Source: Streptomyces sp. NBC_00154 (GTDB lineage: Bacteria > Actinomycetota > Actinomycetes > Streptomycetales > Streptomycetaceae). From it: DNA of 64,000 nt. Of the stretch, positions 1 through 7,735 are shown one piece after another. The stretch covers positions 6,268,501 to 6,332,500 of the forward strand of contig NZ_JAPEMI010000001.1 of the NCBI RefSeq assembly GCF_026342835.1. Reading direction: 5' to 3'. Numbering within the stretch: position 1 is the stretch's first letter; the number at the start of each line of letters is the position of its first letter. The notes under the pieces are model-generated. The model was not told the origin of the DNA and ran no database searches. It saw only the letters and a list, made by a program, of their open reading frames with translations. A program made the position numbers and the translations under genes.

Positions 1-1056
1 TCCTTCCTGGCGGGCAGCATCCTGCGCGGCGAAACGACGCTGGACGCGCTGCTGGAGCGGGTCAGGGAGACGTTCTCGATGGAGTCCGTGGCACTGCTGG
101 AGCGGGAGAACGAGGTCGCCCCATGGACCTGTGCGGGCAGCGTCGGCCCCAGGCCGGTCGGCCGTCCTGAACAGGCCCATGTGGACATGCCCGTGGGGGA
201 CGACATGGCGCTCGCTCTCTACGGCCGGGTGCTGCCCGCCGAGGACCGGAGGGTGCTGGCGGCATTCGCCGCGCAGGCGGCCGTCGTGCTCGACCGCCAA
301 CGCCTCCAGGACGAAGCCCAGCGGGCCCGCGGACTGGCCGAGGGCAACCGCATCCGTACCGCCCTGCTCGCCGCTGTCAGCCACGACCTGCGGACACCCC
401 TCGCGGGCATCAAGGCGTCCGTCACCTCGCTCCGCTCCGACGACGTCGAATGGTCGGAGCAGGACCGGTCCGAACTCCTCGAAGGCATCGAAGCGGGCGC
501 CGACCGCCTGGATCACCTCGTCGGCAACCTCCTCGACATGTCGCGGCTGCAGACCGGCACCGTCACCTCGCTGATCCGCGAGGTCGACCTCGACGAAGTG
601 GTGCCGATGGCCCTGGTCGGCGTACCGGAGGGGAGCGCGGTGCTCGACATCCCGGAGGATCTGCCGATGGTCGCCGTCGACAAGGGGCTCCTGGAACGGG
701 CGGTCGCCAACGTCGTGGAGAACGCCGTCAAGTACAGCCCCGTGGGCAGACCGGTGCTGGTGTCGGCCAGCGCCATGGCCGGCCGGGTGGAACTGCGGGT
801 CGTGGATCTCGGCCCCGGGATACCGGACGAGGTGAAGGACCGCGTTTTCGAACCCTTCCAGCGCTACGGTGACGCACCGCGCGGCGCGGGCGTGGGCCTC
901 GGCCTCGCGGTGGCCCGGGGCTTCACCGAGACGATGGGCGGCACGCTGACCGCCGAGGACACGCCGGGGGGTGGGCTCACCATGGTGCTGACGCTGCGCA
1001 CGGCGTCGGACCGGGTGGGGGAGTGGCCGGACCTTCCGGCCACCGTGACCTCTTAG
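1..1056 (+). CDS. kdpD: KdpD-like sensor histidine kinase, C-terminal part (5' cut by window)
   Basis: The reading frame is open from base 1, so the gene begins outside the window; 351 codons are visible. The first part reads as a GAF-like sensor segment. It is followed by a HisKA dimerisation helix with the phospho-accepting His in AAVSHDLRTPL (codon at 382). An HATPase_c domain follows, with an N-box (NVVENAVKYSP), a G1 box (DLGPGIP) and a G2 box (GVGLGLAVA). The order sensor, HisKA, HATPase and the wording of the H-box fit KdpD, the membrane kinase that senses K+ limitation or osmotic stress and phosphorylates KdpE to switch on the KdpFABC potassium pump. The N-terminal KdpD/Usp domains and membrane segments would lie upstream and cannot be seen. 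No kdpE follows; the next bases are gene debris on both strands. Confidence 0.85.
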   Translation, partial: SFLAGSILRGETTLDALLERVRETFSMESVALLERENEVAPWTCAGSVGPRPVGRPEQAHVDMPVGDDMALALYGRVLPAEDRRVLAAFAAQAAVVLDRQRLQDEAQRARGLAEGNRIRTALLAAVSHDLRTPLAGIKASVTSLRSDDVEWSEQDRSELLEGIEAGADRLDHLVGNLLDMSRLQTGTVTSLIREVDLDEVVPMALVGVPEGSAVLDIPEDLPMVAVDKGLLERAVANVVENAVKYSPVGRPVLVSASAMAGRVELRVVDLGPGIPDEVKDRVFEPFQRYGDAPRGAGVGLGLAVARGFTETMGGTLTAEDTPGGGLTMVLTLRTASDRVGEWPDLPATVTS

Positions 1057-1199
1057 CCGCGGGGTTCACCAGCCCGAGTTCGCGGTCTGTGCTCTCCGCG
1101 CACGCGGACGGGGGTGGTTCTGGTCCGGTGTCGGCCCCGGGGCGGCGAGGTCGAGCACCGTCCGGCCGGGACGAATCCCGCCCTGGAAGGCTGAGCCCG

Positions 1200-1483
1200 G
1201 ACGGAGGGACGGCTGAAGCCGCGCGGGATGGACGGCCGCACCACGGCCTTGTGCCACTCCTCCGCGGCCTTCTCGCCCGCCTTGAAGGTGCGGGGGCGTC
1301 ACGCAGACCCGACTGTAGCGCCCCGCCGTAGAACAGGTCGGGACCGGTGACGAAGTCGACGTCGTGCATCCACTGGGTGTCCCCGGAGGTGACGTACTCG
1401 GTGCGTGTCCTGCCCGTCGGCACCCAGCGCGAGGTCTCCCAGGCGACCTCGGCGTAGGGGCGCCAGCTGAAGCGCTGCTCCAG
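1200..1483 (-). pseudogene. Remnant of a subtilisin-like (S8) secreted peptidase C-terminus
   Basis: On the minus strand, 1483 to about 1300 reads as a protein-like stretch including TRTEYVTSGDTQWMHDVD. The homologous reading continues in another frame near 1290-1205 as FKAGEKAAEEWHKAV. Such stretches resemble the beta-sandwich C-terminal region of large secreted Streptomyces S8 peptidases. No start codon, no catalytic Asp/His/Ser region and at least one frameshift are seen, so it cannot make a working enzyme. The family call rests on memory of family wording and is moderate. It abuts a plus-strand peptidase remnant, so this gap holds two broken genes back to back. Confidence 0.45.
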
Positions 1484-1485
1484 TC

Positions 1486-1737
1486 AATGTCACGGGACGG
1501 CCGTCGCACGCGGGTCTTGAGCCCGAAGCCGGAGTCAACGCCCGGATTGAAGCCTCGCACCGGGTGCTGGACATCGCGGCACTCGGACGGCCCGCGCTCT
1601 CAGGGGTGCCGACACTCGACGGCTCGGGAGCGGTCGGCGGCGGTGCGCACGCCGACCACGCGTACCTGGTGATCGACGCCATGGCCGAGCGGACGAACCT
1701 CGTCGCGGGCCTGCTGAACGCGATCCAGTACTCGTAG
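1486..1737 (+). pseudogene. Internally deleted M20-family metallopeptidase remnant
   Basis: Frame 1 from about 1486 reads VTGRPSHAGLEPEAGVNARI, which is the start of the M20 dimerisation (lid) domain. About 40 codons later it jumps to GVPTLDGSGAVGGGAHADHAY, which belongs to the C-terminal catalytic domain carrying the last metal-binding His. It ends with a normal stop at 1735-1737. Around 100 residues that normally separate these two motifs are missing, as are the N-terminal metal ligands and any start codon. The frame is therefore a deletion product of an M20/M25 carboxypeptidase-type gene, followed at once by its terminator. Confidence 0.6.
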
Positions 1738-1764
1738 GGGAGGAGTTCACGGACGAACGGTTGT

Positions 1765-1789
1765 GGGCCCGGCAGTCACTGCCGGGCCC
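1765..1789. terminator. Hairpin terminator after the M20 remnant
   Basis: A perfect 11-bp stem (1765-1775 with 1779-1789) closes a 3-nt loop 27 bases after the stop at 1737 and 43 bases before the end of the convergent gene at 1832. It can serve both strands. There is no U-tract, as is common in Streptomyces. Confidence 0.6.
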
Positions 1790-1831
1790 CATGTCATCCG
1801 TTCACCTCACGAGGTCCTGGCCGGACCCTCC

Positions 1832-4015
1832 TCAGGGGAAGGACACCACCGTCGAAGGAACGGTCGAGGTGCCGGACGTGGGCGAACCGGTGCTGTTGAT
1901 CACGTGCTCGTACTGTCCCTGGCCACCCAGGGACACCACCAGCAGATCGTGGAACTTCACCCCCGGCTTCACCGGGGCCTCGAACCCGTGGTCCTGACGG
2001 ATCGTCGGATCCACGTTGAAGTAGCAGTAGCTGCCCAGGCCCCAGCCCTCGTGGTGGTTGACCGAGTCCGCGACCTTGTAGGCGGCGTACCCCTTGATGG
2101 TGCCGTTCTGGACGGCGGCCTGGTTCGGTGCGTCGTACGCCTTCTCGTTCTGGAAGAAGATCGTCCTGCCGTTCTCGCCGTTCCACTGCACGTCGTACTT
2201 GTTGAAGTGCTCGACGAAGAGGCCGGTGGCGAGGACGTCGTCACCGTCGACCCGGAGCCCGTAGTCGGCCCGGTTGGTCTCCCAGCCGACCCCTTCTCCG
2301 TGGTCGGCGCGCCAGATCCAGGTGTGGTCGACGATGGTGTCGTCGTTGTTGATGACCATGCTGGTGGTGGCCTTGCCGGCGCCCGCGCCGCCGATCCGGA
2401 CGAACACGTCCTGCACGGTGGTCGGATTCGCCGAGTGGTCGGCAGAGGCGCCCTCGGGGCCCACCTGGAGCAGTACCGAGGAGTTCTGCGGACCGGCGTC
2501 GATCAGGAGACCGGCGAGCTTCACGCCGTCCACGTCGCCGACCTTGATCGCTGTCACGCCGTCGTCCGGGATGATCGTCGCGAGCCCCAGGCCGAGGACG
2601 ACCGTGTTCGCCCGGTCGATGTCTATGGTCTGGTCCACGTGATAGACACCGGGCGTGAACAGCAGGTGCAGGCCCTGCTGGACCGCGGCGTTGATGGTCT
2701 GTGCGGTGGCGCCGGGCCTGACCACGTAGAACTGGCTCAGCGGGATGGACTCGCCCTGCGGCGTACCGTTCCAGGAGACGCCGCGCGCGTTGGTGCGCTT
2801 GGCCGGGACGAAGACCTTGTACTCGGAGCCGTCCAGGTAGAGGAACGGCTTCTCACGGGAGACCGGGGTGGTGTCGAGCGTGGTGTACGGAGGGTCGGGG
2901 AAGCTCTGCGCGGGTGCGCCCTCGACTCCGGAGAACGTCATGTTCCAGACTCCGTTGGTCCAGCCTCCGACCGAGCTGTCACGGGTGTACCACTGCTGCT
3001 GGGAGTACGGGCCGACCTGGCCGTCGATCTTGCTGTCGGCGATGTAGCCGCCGCTGGCCCAGCCGTAGCCGTCGGGCGCCAGATTGAGCCCGCCCTTGAC
3101 GTGCATCCGCCGGAACGGCGCGGCCTGCGACACAGCCCAACGGTCCGTGCCGTTCACCGGGTTGAGCGCCAGATTCTCCGCCGAGCGCCAGAAGTTCTGT
3201 GTGGCGTTCCCGTTGAACCAGCCGGCGTCGACGGTCACGTCACCGTTGAAGGTGGTGTCGTCCGGCTTGAGGCCGAGCCCCGCGATGGAGGTGTAGAAGC
3301 CGAGCTGTGCGTTGATGTTGTCGTACGTGCCCGGCTTGAACAGCAGCGCATAGCGGCTGTTCCCGAACTGCGCGGACTCCTGCTGCTTGAAGATCTCGTC
3401 GACCTTGGCCTGGATGCCGGACGTCGACGGGTCGAAGACCAGCACATTGGGTCCGAGGTCGCCGCCGCCGGGAATCTGCGGGCCGCCCTGGCCGCCGGTG
3501 GTACCGAACACCTGGAACTCCCAGAGCGAGTAGCCGTACGGGGTGGCCCGGGATGTGCCGGTCAGCCGGACGTAGCGGGCGGTGCCGGAGACGTTCAGGG
3601 TCTCCGTGCCGCCGGGGCCGCTGGTGGTGGAGTAGGCGGTGTTCCACGTGCTGTTGTCGGTGGAGAACTCGATCCGGTAGCCGTTGGCGTAGGCCGCCTC
3701 CCACTTCAGCACGATCTGGGAGACCGAGGCGGAGGCGCCCAGATCGACCTTGATCCACTGCGGGTCGGAGAAGGCGCTCGACCACCGGGTGCCGTCGTTG
3801 CCGTCCACGGCGGAGGTGGCGGGGGTGCCGGCGTTCTCCTCGCTGGAGGACGTCACCGTTCTGCCCTGGGAGAGCAGTGAGGGCGCCGCGCTCGCCGGGG
3901 TCGCGGGGACGAACGCCAGCAGCGAGATGACGAGACCGACGACGACGGTGAGCACACCGGTACGTCGTCCGTCCGATGAACGGGCAGGTCTGCGGAGCAC
4001 GGGGGGTGCGTACAT
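1832..4015 (-). CDS. Secreted discoidin (F5/8 C) domain plus parallel beta-helix protein
   Basis: The product has 727 residues. Residues 1-43 are a Sec signal peptide (Arg-rich n-region, VLTVVVGLVISLLAF core, cleavage after ASA). Residues ~47-175 form an F5/8 type C (discoidin/CBM32-like) carbohydrate-binding module (VDGNDGTRWSS, WIKVDLG, YVRLTG). A Gly-rich linker follows, then a ~530-residue region that reads like a pectate-lyase-type right-handed beta-helix (LLFKPGTYD, TPGVYHVDQTIDIDRANTVVLG). Streptomyces homologues are, as I recall, often labelled adenylyl cyclase in databases; nothing here supports that. A role in binding or cleaving an extracellular polysaccharide is the most likely reading. 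The substrate is unknown. A LacI-type palindrome 44 bases upstream suggests sugar-controlled expression. The stop lies 43 bases from a shared terminator. Confidence 0.75.
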   Translation of the reverse strand: MYAPPVLRRPARSSDGRRTGVLTVVVGLVISLLAFVPATPASAAPSLLSQGRTVTSSSEENAGTPATSAVDGNDGTRWSSAFSDPQWIKVDLGASASVSQIVLKWEAAYANGYRIEFSTDNSTWNTAYSTTSGPGGTETLNVSGTARYVRLTGTSRATPYGYSLWEFQVFGTTGGQGGPQIPGGGDLGPNVLVFDPSTSGIQAKVDEIFKQQESAQFGNSRYALLFKPGTYDNINAQLGFYTSIAGLGLKPDDTTFNGDVTVDAGWFNGNATQNFWRSAENLALNPVNGTDRWAVSQAAPFRRMHVKGGLNLAPDGYGWASGGYIADSKIDGQVGPYSQQQWYTRDSSVGGWTNGVWNMTFSGVEGAPAQSFPDPPYTTLDTTPVSREKPFLYLDGSEYKVFVPAKRTNARGVSWNGTPQGESIPLSQFYVVRPGATAQTINAAVQQGLHLLFTPGVYHVDQTIDIDRANTVVLGLGLATIIPDDGVTAIKVGDVDGVKLAGLLIDAGPQNSSVLLQVGPEGASADHSANPTTVQDVFVRIGGAGAGKATTSMVINNDDTIVDHTWIWRADHGEGVGWETNRADYGLRVDGDDVLATGLFVEHFNKYDVQWNGENGRTIFFQNEKAYDAPNQAAVQNGTIKGYAAYKVADSVNHHEGWGLGSYCYFNVDPTIRQDHGFEAPVKPGVKFHDLLVVSLGGQGQYEHVINSTGSPTSGTSTVPSTVVSFP

Positions 4016-4058
4016 GGGGGTTCGTCTCCTGAGTCGTGGTGCGGGTGCACGACGCGCA

Positions 4059-4078
4059 GCCTGAGAGCGCTCTCAGGC
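4059..4078. promoter_or_regulatory. 20-bp perfect palindrome, LacI/CebR-type operator
   Basis: The palindrome is centred between 4068 and 4069 and contains TGAGAGCGCTCTCA. This matches the GAGAGCGCTCTC class of operators bound by LacI-family sugar repressors in actinobacteria (CebR/CelR-like sites have GGGAGCGCTCCC). It sits 44 bp upstream of the ATG at 4015 of the secreted beta-helix gene, where it could block transcription until a sugar inducer is present. Confidence 0.6.
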
Positions 4079-4240
4079 TACGGAGGATACTTCTCTCTTG
4101 ACTCGGACACGTCAATAGGTGTGCAACGGGCGTCGGATCAGGGCCTGTTGGGAACAAGAGTTGAACGAATGGCGTGCACCGACCACCTCATCGGTCCGCC
4201 CTGCCGACGGCGGCGCAGGGAGGCTGACGGAGTGTCGGCT

Positions 4241-5116
4241 TCAGGGGGTGTCGCCGGACGGCCGTGGCGACAGCCGGACCGTCCGCAGCGGCTCGCGCGG
4301 CGGGCGGGCCCGCCACTCGCGCGGGTAGCCGATCGACACCTCCTCGAACCGCACCCCGTCGTGATGGGTCACCCGTGGGATGTGCAGATGCCCGTAGATC
4401 ACGGCCGCGGCACGGAACCGGCGATGCCAGTCCCGGGTGAGCTCCGTCCCGCACCACTGCGCGAACTCCGGGTGCCGCAGCACGTCCGTCGGTTCACGCA
4501 CCAGCGGGTAGTGGTTCACCAGGACCGTGCGGTGGTCCTCAGGGATCCCGGCCAGCCGCAGCTCGGTCTCCCGTACCCGCGCCCGGCACCAGTCGTCGCG
4601 CGTCGGGTACGGATCGGGGTGGAGGAAGTGCTCGTCGGCGCAGACGATCCCGGCCCCGCGGGCGATGGCGAGGGACTCGTCCCTGGTGGTCGCCCCGGGG
4701 GCGCGGAACGTGTAGTCGTACAGCAGGAAGAGGGGGGCGACGGTCACCGGCCCGTCCGCGTCCTCCCACACCGGATAGGGGTCCTCGGGGGTGAGGACGC
4801 CCAGGCTTCGGCAGAGGTCGACCAGGTGGAGGTAGCGTGCCTCGCCCCGCAGTCGCACGGGATCGCTCGGGTGGGTCCACAGCTCGTGGTTCCCGGGGGC
4901 CCAGACGACTTTCGCGAAGCGCTCGCTGAGCAGCGCCAGTGCCCGCTCGATATCGGCGACCTTCTCGCCGACGTCACCTGCGACGATGAGCCAGTCGGCG
5001 TCGGTGCCAGGGCGCAGGGACGAGACGATGTCACGGTTGTCGGCGTACGCGACGTGCAGGTCGCTGACGGCCAGCAGCTGTCCGTTCAGGGCAAGAACTC
5101 CTCGCTCCGTGGGCAT
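4241..5116 (-). CDS. Calcineurin-like metallophosphoesterase
   Basis: This 291-residue protein carries the metal-ligand motifs of the calcineurin-like superfamily in order: SDLHVAY (D19, H21), GDVGE near residue 48, GNHE near 77 and GHLH near 245. Members hydrolyse phosphomono- or diesters using two metal ions in the cytoplasm. The sequence does not say which substrate. There is no signal peptide and no membrane segment. The gene stands alone between the promoter region of the secreted beta-helix gene and a divergent aldo/keto reductase. An ATG at 5116 fits the family N-terminus. Confidence 0.8.
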   Translation of the reverse strand: MPTERGVLALNGQLLAVSDLHVAYADNRDIVSSLRPGTDADWLIVAGDVGEKVADIERALALLSERFAKVVWAPGNHELWTHPSDPVRLRGEARYLHLVDLCRSLGVLTPEDPYPVWEDADGPVTVAPLFLLYDYTFRAPGATTRDESLAIARGAGIVCADEHFLHPDPYPTRDDWCRARVRETELRLAGIPEDHRTVLVNHYPLVREPTDVLRHPEFAQWCGTELTRDWHRRFRAAAVIYGHLHIPRVTHHDGVRFEEVSIGYPREWRARPPREPLRTVRLSPRPSGDTP

Positions 5117-5253
5117 CGCCCGGCAGCCACTCTATCGACATGCCGCGCGAGGCGGCCGATTGCCTTTCAGGGAAATGGTGTTCGACCGGGGTGGCGGTTC
5201 GGGACGGTCGTGTGCTCTGCCGCCCCCCGGCGGCCCATGCGTACCGGCGTAGC

Positions 5254-6246
5254 ATGATCCCCATGGAACAGCGCACACTGGGCAGGACCGGACAGGACGT
5301 ATCCGTCGTCGGACAGGGCACCTGGCAGCTCGGCGGTGACTGGGGCGAGGTGCGGGAGGCGGACGCATTCGGTGTCCTGGACGCGGCCGTCGAGTCGGGC
5401 GTCACCTTCTTCGACACGGCGGACGTGTACGGCGACGGCCGCAGCGAACAGCTCATCGGCCGCTATCTGAAGGACCGCCCGGACGCCGGTGTGTTCGTCG
5501 CCACCAAGATGGGGCGGCGCGCCGACCAGGTCCCGGAGAACTACGTCCTCGACAACTTCCGGGCGTGGAACGACCGCTCGCGGGCCAACCTCGGCGTCGA
5601 CACGCTCGACCTCGTGCAGCTGCACTGCCCGCCCACCGCCGTCTACTCCTCGGACGAGGTCTACGACGCGCTCGACACCCTCGTCGCCGAGCAGCGGATC
5701 GCCGCCTACGCGGTGAGTGTCGAAACGTGCGCCGAGGCGCTCACCGCCATCGCCCGCCCCGGCGTCGCGAGCGTCCAGATCATCCTCAACCCGTTCCGTC
5801 TCAAGCCGCTCGACGAAGTCCTCCCGGCTGCCCGTGCGGCGGGTGTGGGCATCATCGCGCGGGTCCCGCTCGCCTCCGGACTGCTCTCGGGGAAGTACAC
5901 CAAGGACACCGTCTTCGCCCCCGAGGACCACCGCTCGTACAACCGTCATGGCGAGGCGTTCGACCAGGGCGAGACCTTCTCCGGCATCGAGTACGGGAAC
6001 GGGGTGGCCGCGGCTGCCGAGTTCGCCGAACTCGCACCGCAGGGGGCGACACCGGCCCGGACCGCACTGCGCTGGATCATCCAGCAGCCCGGAGTCACCA
6101 GCGTCATCCCCGGCGCGCGCTCCGTGGAGCAGGCCCGGGCCAACGCGGCGGCCGCGTCGCTCCCGCCGTTGTCGCAGAGCACACTCGACGCGGTGCGGGA
6201 CCTCTACGACCGTCGGATCCGCGCGGAGGTCCACCACCGCTGGTAG
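5254..6246 (+). CDS. Aldo/keto reductase
   Basis: The product has 330 residues if it starts at ATG 5254; the ATG at 5263 (MEQRTLG) is an equally good choice. The catalytic tetrad is present: D54, Y59, K85 and H124 in DTADVYG, ATKMG and QLHCPP (numbered from 5254). The C-terminal part holds the NADPH-binding segment VIPGARSVEQARAN. Members reduce aldehydes or ketones with NADPH in a (beta/alpha)8 barrel. No neighbour suggests a pathway. The gene ends in a long palindromic terminator shared with the convergent deazaflavin oxidoreductase gene. Confidence 0.85.
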   Translation: MIPMEQRTLGRTGQDVSVVGQGTWQLGGDWGEVREADAFGVLDAAVESGVTFFDTADVYGDGRSEQLIGRYLKDRPDAGVFVATKMGRRADQVPENYVLDNFRAWNDRSRANLGVDTLDLVQLHCPPTAVYSSDEVYDALDTLVAEQRIAAYAVSVETCAEALTAIARPGVASVQIILNPFRLKPLDEVLPAARAAGVGIIARVPLASGLLSGKYTKDTVFAPEDHRSYNRHGEAFDQGETFSGIEYGNGVAAAAEFAELAPQGATPARTALRWIIQQPGVTSVIPGARSVEQARANAAAASLPPLSQSTLDAVRDLYDRRIRAEVHHRW

Positions 6247-6256
6247 GCGGAAGTCG

Positions 6257-6284
6257 CGGCTGACCGGGCCGGCCCGGTCAGCCG
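6257..6284. terminator. 28-bp perfect palindrome, bidirectional terminator
   Basis: A 14-bp arm is followed directly by its exact reverse complement, 10 bases after the stop of the aldo/keto reductase gene. It overlaps the last codons of the convergent gene ending at 6278. It can fold on transcripts from either side. Confidence 0.65.
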
Positions 6285-6673
6285 GTGAGATCGACCCGTA
6301 CGGTCAGCAGGTTCGTGCCTACCGCCCGGACCGCGGCGCTGTTGAGGCGCGGCAACGTCCTGAGTCGTGCCCGGGCGTCGTCCTGCGGAACCAGGTGGGC
6401 GGTCCCGGCATGCCAGCGTCCCTTGATCCGGACCCTCACCCGCGGGTCGGCCTGGATGTTGCGTACGTAGTGCGACTTCTCGCCGTACTCCGAGACCAGC
6501 CAGAACTCGTTCCCGACGCGGCGTCCGCCGACCGGCGTCCGGCGGGGGAGTCCGGAGGTGCGTCCGGTGGTTTCCAGAAGTGTCTGATACGGCAGCTGTC
6601 GGACCATCGGATTGCCGATCCGCCGCTGGAACGACGTGACGGCCCGGAACTTCATCTCGTGATACCGCGACAT
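6278..6673 (-). CDS. Deazaflavin (F420)-dependent nitroreductase-family oxidoreductase
   Basis: The product has 131 residues. The start at 6673 is chosen because GGGGAGAG lies just upstream; a longer reading to 6739 has no ribosome site and a non-conserved N-terminus. The LLETTGRTSGLPRRTPV stretch followed by ADPRVRVRIKGRWHAGTAHLV is typical of the split-barrel DDN family, which uses reduced cofactor F420 to reduce quinones, nitro compounds or enones. The protein is soluble and short, as usual for the family. It is convergent with the aldo/keto reductase and shares its terminator. The physiological substrate cannot be read from the sequence. Confidence 0.8.
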   Translation of the reverse strand: MSRYHEMKFRAVTSFQRRIGNPMVRQLPYQTLLETTGRTSGLPRRTPVGGRRVGNEFWLVSEYGEKSHYVRNIQADPRVRVRIKGRWHAGTAHLVPQDDARARLRTLPRLNSAAVRAVGTNLLTVRVDLTG

Positions 6674-6766
6674 GCGTGACTCTCCCCGTCGGTGCCGGTG
6701 ACGCTCGCCGGAGGCCAACCTAGTCGAGGGGCCGGGCACGGCACGGGATCCGGCGGCGCCGTGGGA

Positions 6767-7693
6767 TCAGCCCAGAGCGGTGCCGCGCGCGACCAGCAGC
6801 GCAACATCGGCCCCGGCCAGGCCGAGCGTGGCCAGGAACGGCAGACGGCTGTCGGGGGAGGTGCCCAGCGGGAGGCACAGGACGACGGCCGGCGCCCCGG
6901 TCACCGCGAGGCCCGTCCAGCCCATGGCGTCCGGCGGTCCGGGCGGGCCGAGAACGAGGACGGCCGAGGCCGCCAGCAGCGTGAGTGCCGCGACGGCACG
7001 GGACCGGTGCCGGCCCAGGCGCTGGGGCAGGCCCCGGACGCCCGCGGCCAGGTCGGCATCGATGTCGGGGAGGACGTTGATGAAGTGCGCACCCACCCCG
7101 AGCAGGGCGCCCGCGACCACCACCCAGGCGGCGGGCCAGGGGCGGCCCGGCAGCGCGAGGGTGAGGAAGGCGGGCAGAAGTCCGAACGCCAGCGCGTAGG
7201 GCAGCCACGACCACCGCGTCCGTTTGACGCCGAGGTTGTACGACCATCCGGCGGCCACCCCGATCAGATGCGCGCCGCCCGCCGCCGCGCCGTTCGCGAG
7301 GGACAGGGGAGCGCACAGTACGAGCGCAGCACACGCCGCGACCGACACGCTCCGCACCTGCACCTCGCCCGCCACGAGCGGCTTGTCGCGCCGGTGTGCC
7401 GCGGCGTCCCGCGCGAGGTCGATGCGGTCATTGCTCCAGCCGACGGAGAGCTGTCCGGTGAGCACGGCCAGGGCGACCAGACAGCTGCCGAACACGTCGC
7501 GCCCCGCTGCGACGGCCAGGGCGGTGATCAGGGCGGTCACGGCCAGCGCGGGGGCCGGGTGGGCCGACAGGAGGAGCGCCAAGGCGCCGCGGCCGAGGCC
7601 CGGGCCACCCGCACGCGCTGCAGCCTCCGCCGGTGCTGGCGCCGGAGCGGGCGAGACGGCCGACAGGAAGAGCGCCTGAAAAGTCTGATTCAT
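6767..7693 (-). CDS. UbiA-family prenyltransferase, partner of the phenolic-lipid operon
   Basis: This 308-residue membrane protein has about eight hydrophobic segments and both Asp-rich motifs of UbiA enzymes: NDRIDLARD (N88-D96) and DIDADLAAG (about residue 215). These bind the Mg-diphosphate of a prenyl donor. UbiA proteins transfer isoprenyl chains to aromatic or quinone acceptors at the membrane. The gene is divergent from the type III PKS gene with only 42 bp between the start codons, so both are probably controlled from one site. This suggests it prenylates the resorcinol or quinone product of that operon. The product itself is inference. Confidence 0.75.
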   Translation of the reverse strand: MNQTFQALFLSAVSPAPAPAPAEAAARAGGPGLGRGALALLLSAHPAPALAVTALITALAVAAGRDVFGSCLVALAVLTGQLSVGWSNDRIDLARDAAAHRRDKPLVAGEVQVRSVSVAACAALVLCAPLSLANGAAAGGAHLIGVAAGWSYNLGVKRTRWSWLPYALAFGLLPAFLTLALPGRPWPAAWVVVAGALLGVGAHFINVLPDIDADLAAGVRGLPQRLGRHRSRAVAALTLLAASAVLVLGPPGPPDAMGWTGLAVTGAPAVVLCLPLGTSPDSRLPFLATLGLAGADVALLVARGTALG

Positions 7694-7735
7694 GATGTTC
7701 GATCAAAACATCTCTTTCGCGCCTATGGTGACGGA
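7694..7735. promoter_or_regulatory. Divergent promoter region with GATGTT-N7-AACATC inverted repeat
   Basis: Only 42 bp separate the UbiA and PKS start codons, and the stretch is AT-rich for this genome. An inverted repeat, GATGTT (7694-7699) and AACATC (7707-7712) with a 7-bp spacer, touches the UbiA start codon. It is a candidate operator for one regulator acting on both directions. Confidence 0.45.

Noticed and set aside
1763..3880. Plus-strand frame of 705 codons
   Set aside because: It is antisense to the secreted discoidin/beta-helix gene, which has a signal peptide and clear domains; the plus-strand product is repetitive Val/Gly/Asp-rich sequence produced by high-GC codon bias.
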